Shown piece after piece: positions 1 through 5,221 of a DNA stretch of 9,587 bases. This DNA comes from Alphaproteobacteria bacterium (GTDB taxonomy: Bacteria; Pseudomonadota; Alphaproteobacteria; Reyranellales; Reyranellaceae), in contig VBAF01000119.1 in the NCBI GenBank assembly GCA_005884705.1, positions 1 through 9,587 of the forward strand, read 5' to 3'. A program made the position numbers and the translations under genes. Within the stretch, counting starts at the first letter, position 1, and each line of letters begins with the position of its first letter. The notes beneath the pieces are model-generated. The model saw nothing but the letters and a program-made list of their open reading frames with translations. It did not search any database and was not told the DNA's origin.

Positions 1-153
1 CCACCAGCAGGGCAGTAGCAGCAGCCAGGTGCCGATCGGCCGGTCCCAGCGCGCCAGCCGGCCATAGGGACGCGCCCAAGCCGGCAGAAAGCGCAGCGTC
101 CAGTGTTGGCGATCGATGTCGGTGAAGCCCCTGGTTGTCGGCCCTGCGCTCAT
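1..153 (-). CDS. ubiA: 4-hydroxybenzoate polyprenyltransferase, N-terminal 51 codons (runs off left edge)
   Basis: UbiA is an integral membrane prenyltransferase that attaches the polyprenyl tail to 4-hydroxybenzoate in ubiquinone synthesis. Only the first 51 residues are present. Read from the ATG at 153-151 the protein has a hydrophilic start (MSAGPTTRGF), then LPAWARPY (residues 23-30) and RWDRPIGTWLLLLPCWW (35-51). The latter is the family's typical entry into the first membrane helix (R-x-D-[KR]-P-I-G-x-x-L-L-x-x-P). No in-frame start lies just upstream and no good Shine-Dalgarno sequence precedes this ATG. The neighbour rsmE is divergent, with only 17 nt between the two start codons, so the ubiA promoter must lie inside rsmE or overlap its start. 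The ubiA/rsmE/gshA neighbourhood is common in alphaproteobacteria and supports the call. The gene is truncated by the window edge, not visibly broken. Confidence 0.87.
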   Translation of the reverse strand, partial: MSAGPTTRGFTDIDRQHWTLRFLPAWARPYGRLARWDRPIGTWLLLLPCWW

Positions 154-160
154 GACGGCA

Positions 161-174
161 TCATGGGCCCATGA
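161..174. repeat. 14-bp perfect palindrome between divergent ubiA and rsmE starts
   Basis: TCATGGGCCCATGA reads the same on both strands and its last bases include the rsmE ATG (171-173). It fills most of the 17-nt gap between the two divergent start codons. It could be a binding site for a regulator acting on both genes or a chance product of overlapping ATG/CAT triplets. The sequence alone does not decide. Confidence 0.5.
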
Positions 175-894
175 GTGCAACGCGTCTATTCATCGAAGCC
201 GACCTGTCTGCCGGGGTGGACACCGAGCTCAGCGAGGGGCAGGCGCACTATCTGCGCCACGTCATGCGCCGCGGCGAGGGCGCGCCGCTGTTGCTGTTCA
301 ACGGTCGTGACGGCGAATGGACGGCGGCGCTGTCGCTGCGCGGCAAGAAGGCGGCCGCGGCGCAGGTGACGGAGCGCACCCGGCTGCAAAGAGAAGGCGA
401 CCGAGCTCGGCGTGGCGGTGCTGCAGCCGATGATCACCCAGCACACCGTCGTCGAGCGGGTGAATGTCGAGCGGCTGCGCGCCAATGCGGTCGAGGCGGC
501 GGAGCAGACCGAGCGGCTCTCCGTGCCCGAGGTGCGCGCGCCGGTCGAGCTCGCCGGCTTGCTGTCCGACTGGCCGGCCGGCCGGCGGCTCCTGATGTGC
601 GACGAGACCGGCGGCGGGCCGCCGATCGCTGCGGCCCTGGCCGGGCTCGACGAGGCCGCGCGCACGGCGCCCTGGGGCATCGTCATCGGTCCCGAGGGCG
701 GCTTCGCCGAGCGCGAGCTTATCGCCTTGCGTCACATGAAAGATGTAATCGCCGTGGGACTGGGTCCGCGCATCCTGCGCGCCGACACCGCGGCACTTGC
801 AGCCCTGGCCTGCTGGCAGGCGTTAGTCGGGGACTGGCGGCGGCCGACGCCCCGTTTGTCCAGTGATTATCGCTCATCCAGAGGTGCCGTTTAG
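171..894 (+). pseudogene. rsmE: 16S rRNA (uracil1498-N3)-methyltransferase, broken by an internal out-of-frame deletion
   Basis: RsmE methylates N3 of U1498 in 16S rRNA using S-adenosylmethionine. It has an N-terminal PUA-like domain and a C-terminal SPOUT knot. The N-terminal part is in one frame (171-389, 73 residues) and shows GQAHYLRHVMRRGEG and LFNGRDGEW. The rest is in another frame (from about 391 to the TAG at 892-894, 167 residues) and shows EKATELGVAVLQP, NAVEAAEQTERL, IGPEGGF (SPOUT SAM-binding loop) and LGPRILRADTAAL (knot). Compared with E. coli RsmE as I recall it, about 27 residues between the VTERTRLQ region and EKATELG are absent, so roughly 80 nt are lost and the frame changes. 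Reading straight through from 171 gives a 231-residue product that ends at 864-866 and lacks the methyltransferase domain. No clear Shine-Dalgarno sequence precedes 171. A GTG at 412 could in principle start the C-terminal part but would give no complete enzyme. The identity is certain; whether the lesion is biological or an assembly error is open. Confidence 0.88.
385..393 (+). other. Deletion/frameshift junction in rsmE
   Basis: Before this point the frame starting at 171 encodes recognisable RsmE (ending ...ERTRLQ). After it the frame of 391 does (EKATELG...). One spare base lies between the last good codon (387-389) and GAG at 391, so the missing piece should be 2 modulo 3 in length. About 80 nt fits the family length. 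The lost segment is the linker and first strand leading into the SPOUT domain. Confidence 0.8.
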
Positions 895-910
895 AGTCTT
901 GCCTCAGCCC

Positions 911-925
911 CTCCCGGTATGGGAG
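911..925 (+). repeat. Small hairpin in the rsmE-gshA gap
   Basis: CTCCC (911-915) and GGGAG (921-925) pair around the loop GGTAT in the 141-nt gap between the rsmE stop and the gshA start. No T-run follows, so I do not call it a terminator. The rest of the gap (895-1035) shows no convincing promoter and happens to be open in the gshA frame from 919. Confidence 0.3.
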
Positions 926-1021
926 ACGGGATTCCGAACATCATGAACCAGCCGCTGGCTCGCGTGAGGAAAGCTCATGCGACCGCGCCGCCGCCAGCGC
1001 CTTCGGGGCAAGCGGTGATCC

Positions 1022-1029
1022 GGGAGAAG
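1022..1029 (+). promoter_or_regulatory. Shine-Dalgarno sequence of gshA
   Basis: GGGAGAAG lies just before ATG 1036, with 9 nt between GGGAG and the start. It supports that ATG over the in-frame starts at 919 and 943, which have no comparable site. Confidence 0.6.
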
Positions 1030-1035
1030 TCAGGC

Positions 1036-2400
1036 ATGTCCGCACCACCGTCGGGCGGCGGCGCGCCGATCGAGAATCGGCGGCAGCTGATCGAGTACTT
1101 TGCTGCCGGCAACAAGCCCCGCGCCGCCTGGCGCATGGGCACCGAGCACGAGAAGTTCGGCTTCGACAAGGAGACGCTGAAGCCGTTGCCCTATGACGGC
1201 GGGCGCGGCGTGCGGGCCATGCTCGAAGGCCTGCGCCGCTTCGGCTGGGAGCCCGTGACCGAGGGCAACAACATCATTGCGCTGAGCCGCGGCATGGCGA
1301 GCGTGACGCTGGAGCCCGGCGGGCAGTTCGAGCTCTCCGGTGCGCCGCTCGAGACGCTGCACGAGACGGCCGACGAGAACGCCCAGCACATCCGCGAGGT
1401 CAAGGAGGTCGCGGGCGAGATCGGCGCCGGCTACATCGGGCTCGGCTTCGCGCCGGAATGGAAGCGCGAGGACGTCCATTGGATGCCCAAGGGCCGCTAC
1501 AAGATCATGCGCGAGTACATGCCGAAGAAGGGCAAGCTCGGCCTCGACATGATGCTGCGCACCTGCACCGTGCAAACCAACCTCGACTTCTCCTCCGAAG
1601 CCGACATGGTGAAGAAGTTCCGGGTCTCGCTGGCGCTGCAGCCGCTCGCCACGGCGCTGTTCGCCAACTCTCCGTTCGTCGAGGGCAAGGATTCAGGGTT
1701 CAAGAGCTATCGCAGCCACATCTGGACCGACACCGATCCCGACCGCTGCGGCATGCTGCCCTTCGTATTCGAGGACGGCTTCGGCTTCGAGCGCTACGCC
1801 GACTACATGCTCGATGTGCCGATGTACTTCGTCTATCGCGACGGCAAGTACATCGATGCCTCGGGCCAGAGCTTCAGGGATTTCCTCAAGGGCAAGCTGC
1901 CGGCGCGGCCGGGCGAGCGGCCGACCGTCAACGACTGGGCCGATCACATCACCACGGCGTTCCCCGAGGTGCGGCTGAAGCGCTTCCTCGAGATGCGCGG
2001 CGCCGATTCGGGGCCGATGCCAGCACTCAACGCCCTGCCGGCCTTCTGGGTCGGGCTGCTCTACGACCAGGCCGCGCTCGACGCGGCGTGGGACGTGGTC
2101 AAGGACTGGACTGTCGAGGACCACGACTATCTGCGCAGCCACACGCCACGCACCGGGCTCGCCACCAAGTTCCAGGGCCGGCCGCTGTCGGATCTTGCGC
2201 GCGAGGTGGTCGAGATCGCCCATGCCGGACTGCGCGCGCGCCGCCGCCTCGATGCCCAGGGCAACGACGAGACGGTCTATCTGGCACCGCTCGACCGCGC
2301 GGTTGCGAGCGGCCTTGCCCCGGCCGACGAGTTGCTGGCCAAGTGGAAGAGCGAATGGAAGGGCTCGTTCGCGCCGCTGTTCCTGGACTACGCTTACTGA
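1036..2400 (+). CDS. gshA: Glutamate-cysteine ligase (plant/alphaproteobacterial type)
   Basis: This cytosolic enzyme makes gamma-glutamylcysteine from glutamate, cysteine and ATP, the first step of glutathione synthesis. The 454-residue protein has the GCS2-type signatures: MGTEHEKFGF (34-43), LEPGGQFELSG (92-102), MPKGRYKIMREYMP (150-163), RTCTVQTNLDF (175-185) and ALFANSPF further on. The length matches bacterial class-III (plant-like) enzymes, which are unrelated in sequence to E. coli GshA. I chose ATG 1036 because it has a Shine-Dalgarno sequence and gives the usual short start (MSAPPSGGG...IENRRQLIEYF). The open frame runs back to 919, but the extra 39 residues are low-complexity and look non-coding. 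It lies downstream of the broken rsmE in the same direction and is followed after 1 nt by a small exported protein, so the last two are probably one transcript. The reading frame is intact with no missing motif noticed. Confidence 0.95.
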   Translation: MSAPPSGGGAPIENRRQLIEYFAAGNKPRAAWRMGTEHEKFGFDKETLKPLPYDGGRGVRAMLEGLRRFGWEPVTEGNNIIALSRGMASVTLEPGGQFELSGAPLETLHETADENAQHIREVKEVAGEIGAGYIGLGFAPEWKREDVHWMPKGRYKIMREYMPKKGKLGLDMMLRTCTVQTNLDFSSEADMVKKFRVSLALQPLATALFANSPFVEGKDSGFKSYRSHIWTDTDPDRCGMLPFVFEDGFGFERYADYMLDVPMYFVYRDGKYIDASGQSFRDFLKGKLPARPGERPTVNDWADHITTAFPEVRLKRFLEMRGADSGPMPALNALPAFWVGLLYDQAALDAAWDVVKDWTVEDHDYLRSHTPRTGLATKFQGRPLSDLAREVVEIAHAGLRARRRLDAQGNDETVYLAPLDRAVASGLAPADELLAKWKSEWKGSFAPLFLDYAY

Positions 2401-2401
2401 C

Positions 2402-2971
2402 ATGAAGCGCCGTTTCCTCCTCGCCTCGATGCTGATCCTGCCGTCGGTGGCGCGCGCCCAGGCCGACGAATGGCAGACCGTGGTGGCGCCCGACCTGCGG
2501 TTCCGTCTCGAGATGCCGACGCCCGCGACCAAGACTGCCGCGGACGAGAAGGAGAAGGGACATGCGTCGGTGCGAGTCGCCTGGGAGTCCAGGCGCGGCG
2601 AGCAGATCTTCAACTTCGATTACGTCGACTACGATGCCGGCTGGTTCTCCAGCCGCGACAGCAAGGAGATGGCGCGCGAGCTCGGCCGCGGTGATGCCGA
2701 GAAGGCCTTCGCCAAGCCCAAGTACAAATACGTGCGCGACGAGCCGATCGTCCTGCAGGGCTGGGACGGCTACGCGCTGGATATCGACAGCGAGGGCGGC
2801 GCGGGCGTGATGATGCGCACCTACATCGCCAAGGACCGGCTGTTCCGGATGCTGGTCACGGTCGGCAGCGACATCACCAGCAAGAACGCCGCCGGCCGCT
2901 TCCTCGATTCGCTGAAGCTGGCGGAGAGCCGCGAGACCAAGACGACGCCGATCGAGCCGGAGAAGAAGTAG
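2402..2971 (+). CDS. Exported protein of unknown function, directly downstream of gshA
   Basis: I do not recognise a named family. The 189-residue protein starts with a clear Sec signal peptide: MKRR, a hydrophobic stretch FLLASMLILPSVA, and likely cleavage at ARA|QA or AQA|DE (residues 19-22). It should therefore be periplasmic. The mature part is a compact mixed alpha/beta-looking domain with charged surface segments, RGEQIFNFDYVDYDAGWF around 65-80, a stretch GWDGYALDI and a C-terminal RFLDSLKL helix. The layout resembles small periplasmic domains that read '...FRLEMP...' near the start and '...FLDSFKL' near the end. I take these only as a structural hint. The charged lysine-rich tail (TKTTPIEPEKK) is probably disordered. 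The ATG follows the gshA stop after one base and has no separate promoter, so translation probably depends on gshA. The stop lies 3 nt from the stop of the convergent amidohydrolase gene. Confidence 0.85.
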   Translation: MKRRFLLASMLILPSVARAQADEWQTVVAPDLRFRLEMPTPATKTAADEKEKGHASVRVAWESRRGEQIFNFDYVDYDAGWFSSRDSKEMARELGRGDAEKAFAKPKYKYVRDEPIVLQGWDGYALDIDSEGGAGVMMRTYIAKDRLFRMLVTVGSDITSKNAAGRFLDSLKLAESRETKTTPIEPEKK

Positions 2972-2974
2972 CCA

Positions 2975-4045
2975 CTACGGCGCGTGCAGCTTGTAGACCC
3001 GCGCCGCGGTGCCGCTGTAGAGCGTGCGCTTCTCGTCGGCCGAGGCGTTCTTGGTCAGGTGCTTGAAGGCGTTCCACAGCTCGGTGTAGCCGCAGCTCTG
3101 CTTGTCGGGCGGGAAGTTGCTCTCGAACATGCAGCGGTTGGCGCCGAACGCCTCGATGCAGGTCTCGATATAGGGCCGCCAGGTTTCGGCGAGTTTCTCC
3201 GACGAGGGCGGTGCTGACTCGAACTCGAAGCCGAAGCCGAACGAGGTCATGCCGAGGCCGCCGAGCTTCATGTTGACGTTCGGGCATTTGGCAAGCTCGG
3301 CGATGCTCTTCTTCCACTCAGCCGTCACTTCGGCCTGCTTGCCGGCATACTGGCCGACGCCCAGCGCGCCGCCGACATGGTCGCAGATGATGGTCTGGTC
3401 GGGAAAGGCGCGCGCCAGATCGATCAGGTCGGGCAGCTGCGGATGGAAGTGCCAGGAGTCGAAGGTCAGTCCCATCTTGCCCAGCACCGCGAAGCCTTCG
3501 CGCAGCTTGGCATCGAGCAGCCGGTGCGGCGTCATCGCCCGCGAGACGAACTTGCCGGCGAGGCCCTCGTCCCACGAGGTGCCGTAGCGCACGCCGCGGA
3601 AGCGGCCGCCGGCGGCGGCGATCTCGGCTTCCAACACCTCACGCACGCGGCCGCCCAGCGTCAGGTCGACCCAGCCGATGATGCCCTCGCAGACCCGCGT
3701 CTTGCCGTACTGGCCGGAGGCCATCTGCGCCGCCTGGCCGACCACGAACTCGATCTCGCCGACCGGCTTCATCGCCTCGGGGCCGCTCGCGCGGAACATC
3801 GCCTGGCATTCGAGGAACACCGTCGAGACGACGTTGTGGCCGCTGCCACCCTCTCCGCCATTGAGGTCGGCCAAGAGCTCCGGCAGGAAATAGCGGCCGC
3901 GCGCCTCGGTGTGCCAGAGATGATGGTGCGGATCGATGATCGGCAGCCCGGGCTCGAGCGCCTTCTCGGCCGGCCGCTTGGCGAGCCAAGCCGCGAGATC
4001 GGCATTGTTGCGGTAGGCGAGGCCGCGATATTCGCGTGTTGCCAT
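2975..4045 (-). CDS. Amidohydrolase-family protein (COG3618 / Amidohydro_2, TIM-barrel hydrolase)
   Basis: This is a predicted cytosolic hydrolase related to 2-pyrone-4,6-dicarboxylate hydrolase (LigI) and sugar lactonases; the substrate is unknown. The 356-residue protein has the N-terminal IIDPHHHLWH (36-45; the HxH of strand 1 is H40/H42), VFLECQAMFRASGPEAMKPVGE (77-98), a WHFHPQ strand (198-203), CDHVGG (221-226, likely active-site H223), NVNMKLGGLG (257-265) and CMFESNFPPDK (305-315). In this last motif Asn310 stands where metal-dependent members have the catalytic Asp. To my knowledge SNFP is common in the COG3618 branch. I chose ATG 4045 because GGGAGGA precedes it at good spacing; the open frame extends to 4081 without a better start. 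It is divergent from the ketopantoate-reductase-like gene (99-nt gap) and convergent with the exported protein. Lactone or cyclic-ester hydrolysis is the best guess; amide hydrolysis is possible. Confidence 0.88.
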   Translation of the reverse strand: MATREYRGLAYRNNADLAAWLAKRPAEKALEPGLPIIDPHHHLWHTEARGRYFLPELLADLNGGEGGSGHNVVSTVFLECQAMFRASGPEAMKPVGEIEFVVGQAAQMASGQYGKTRVCEGIIGWVDLTLGGRVREVLEAEIAAAGGRFRGVRYGTSWDEGLAGKFVSRAMTPHRLLDAKLREGFAVLGKMGLTFDSWHFHPQLPDLIDLARAFPDQTIICDHVGGALGVGQYAGKQAEVTAEWKKSIAELAKCPNVNMKLGGLGMTSFGFGFEFESAPPSSEKLAETWRPYIETCIEAFGANRCMFESNFPPDKQSCGYTELWNAFKHLTKNASADEKRTLYSGTAARVYKLHAP

Positions 4046-4050
4046 GTCTT

Positions 4051-4057
4051 TCCTCCC
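4051..4057 (-). promoter_or_regulatory. Shine-Dalgarno sequence of the amidohydrolase gene
   Basis: GGGAGGA on the minus strand, 5 nt before the ATG at 4045. It is strong and decides the start against the longer open frame reaching 4081. Confidence 0.75.
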
Positions 4058-4069
4058 GGACTTTGGCCT

Positions 4070-4097
4070 ACGATAGCGCAAGAGCGGAGAAGGTCAT
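4070..4097 (-). promoter_or_regulatory. Candidate sigma-70 promoter for the amidohydrolase gene
   Basis: On the minus strand ATGACC (4097-4092; 4 of 6 to TTGACA) and TATCGT (4075-4070; 4 of 6 to TATAAT) are 16 nt apart. Transcription would start a few bases before the Shine-Dalgarno sequence. Each box is weak and high-GC alphaproteobacteria deviate from the consensus, so this is only a candidate. Confidence 0.3.
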
Positions 4098-4104
4098 GCG
4101 CATT

Positions 4105-4121
4105 TGGCGGCAATTCCGCCA
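4105..4121. repeat. Inverted repeat in the divergent amidohydrolase/oxidoreductase gap
   Basis: TGGCGG (4105-4110) and CCGCCA (4116-4121) pair around CAATT. It lies 23 nt before ATG 4145 in the only intergenic space shared by the two divergent genes. It could be an operator half-site pair or an RNA hairpin in the 5' leader. No matching second copy was seen in the gap. Confidence 0.4.
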
Positions 4122-4144
4122 GGCGCCGAGGGAAAGAGGGATTG

Positions 4145-5131
4145 ATGCGGATCTGTGTGTTTGGCGCCGGTGCGATCGGCGGAAATTTCGCGGCCCGTCT
4201 GGCCGCGGCCGGCAACGACGTCTCGGTGGTGGCGCGCGGCGCTCATCTCGAGGCGATTCGCGCCAGGGGGCTGACCTTGATCGCCGGCGACAAAAAGATC
4301 GTCGCCAAGGTGCGAGCGAGCGACAAGCCGTCGGAGCTCGGCGAGCAGGATGCGGTGATCTCGACCCTGAAGGCGACCGGCCTGCCGGCGCTGGCCGAAA
4401 GCGTCGGCCCGTTGCTCGGGCCGGACACGCCGGTGGTGTTCGCGCAGAACGGCATTCCCTGGTGGTACGGCCACGGCCTCTCCAAGGCGCGGCCGCCGGC
4501 GCCCGATCTGTCGCGGCTCGATCCCGGCGGCGCGCTCGCCAGGTCGGTCGGACTGGAGCGCACCCTGGGCGGCACCATCTCCTCGCCCAACCATGTCGCC
4601 GAGCCCGGCGTGGTGGTGAACGAAATACCCGATCGCAACACGTTGTGCGTCGGCGAAATCGTCGACCGACCAAGCCAGCGGGTCGGAGCGCTGCGCGCGG
4701 CGCTCAAGGGCGCGGGCATCGCCTCGCCCGACACCACCGACATCCGCTACGACATCTGGCACAAGCTGATGGCCAACCTCACCGGTTCGGCCGTCTGCCT
4801 GATCCTGGGCCAACCCTCGACGGCGCAGAAGACGCCGATCGTCAACCAGCTATGCCGCCGGGCTCACGCCGAAGCGCTGGCCGTCGCCGCCGCGCATGGC
4901 GTCGTGCTCGATGACAGCCCGGACGTGCGCTACGGCCCCAAGCGAGTCTACTTCAATCACCGGCCGTCGATCCTGCAGGATTACGATCTCGGCCGCGCCA
5001 TGGAGATCGAATCGATCGTGCGCGCGCCGGTCGCCTTCGCCCGCTCGGCCGGCGTCGCCACGCCGACGCTCGATGCCATCGAGGCGTTCGGGGTGGCGCT
5101 CGCCACAGCCAAGGGCCTGTACACGCTGTGA
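4145..5131 (+). CDS. Ketopantoate reductase-like oxidoreductase (ApbA/PanE family)
   Basis: This is a predicted cytosolic NAD(P)H-dependent 2-oxo acid reductase of the 2-dehydropantoate 2-reductase family. The 328-residue protein has an N-terminal Rossmann fold with GAGAIGG (7-13), QNG (101-103), the helix start WHKLMANL with the probable catalytic Lys207 and Asn211, and the C-terminal SILQDYDLGR..E motif (Ser275, Glu287), which corresponds to the ligand-binding Ser/Glu of E. coli PanE. Ser215 takes the place of a second Asn that PanE has in this helix. There is a loop rich in Pro/Arg after IPWWYGHG (about 104-135) that I do not recall in PanE. These differences and the neighbours (amidohydrolase, solute-binding protein) suggest a substrate other than ketopantoate, so I give no panE symbol. 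ATG 4145 is preceded by AGAGGG and gives MRICVFGAGAIGG, the canonical start. The binding-protein gene follows 90 nt downstream on the same strand. Confidence 0.87.
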   Translation: MRICVFGAGAIGGNFAARLAAAGNDVSVVARGAHLEAIRARGLTLIAGDKKIVAKVRASDKPSELGEQDAVISTLKATGLPALAESVGPLLGPDTPVVFAQNGIPWWYGHGLSKARPPAPDLSRLDPGGALARSVGLERTLGGTISSPNHVAEPGVVVNEIPDRNTLCVGEIVDRPSQRVGALRAALKGAGIASPDTTDIRYDIWHKLMANLTGSAVCLILGQPSTAQKTPIVNQLCRRAHAEALAVAAAHGVVLDDSPDVRYGPKRVYFNHRPSILQDYDLGRAMEIESIVRAPVAFARSAGVATPTLDAIEAFGVALATAKGLYTL

Positions 5132-5210
5132 GTTCTTCATCACAGTTCGTGTGAATCGCGTGCCGTGCGTGCGTCTTCAGGAGGTGCTTCGAAAGAGTCC
5201 AATAGTGTTC

Positions 5211-5217
5211 GGGAGGA
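5211..5217 (+). promoter_or_regulatory. Shine-Dalgarno sequence of the solute-binding protein gene
   Basis: GGGAGGA, a few bases before ATG 5222. It selects this start over the in-frame GTG at 5165. Starting here also puts the signal peptide at the very N-terminus. Confidence 0.75.
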
Positions 5218-5221
5218 AACG

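Noticed and set aside
412..894. Separate gene starting at GTG 412
   Set aside because: Its sequence is the C-terminal RsmE domain, with recognisable family residues (EKATELG) continuing upstream of 412. It is a fragment of the broken gene.
919..1035. In-frame N-terminal extension of gshA from 919 or 943
   Set aside because: No ribosome site at those starts, the extra residues are Ala/Pro-rich without family similarity, and ATG 1036 has GGGAGAAG at suitable spacing and gives the usual protein start.
3377..4144. Long open frames antisense to the amidohydrolase, and similar ones opposite gshA, the binding protein, fabI and DUF3141
   Set aside because: They are Arg/Ala/Gly-rich or show shadow composition typical of high-GC DNA, with no family motifs, while the opposite strands carry clear conserved proteins.
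5165..5221. Longer start for the binding protein at GTG 5165, and an AGGAGG at 5179-5184
   Set aside because: The extension would bury the signal peptide. The AGGAGG has no start codon at proper distance. GTG 5184 overlaps it and opens only a 13-codon frame ending in an ATGA overlap with 5222. I consider this chance.
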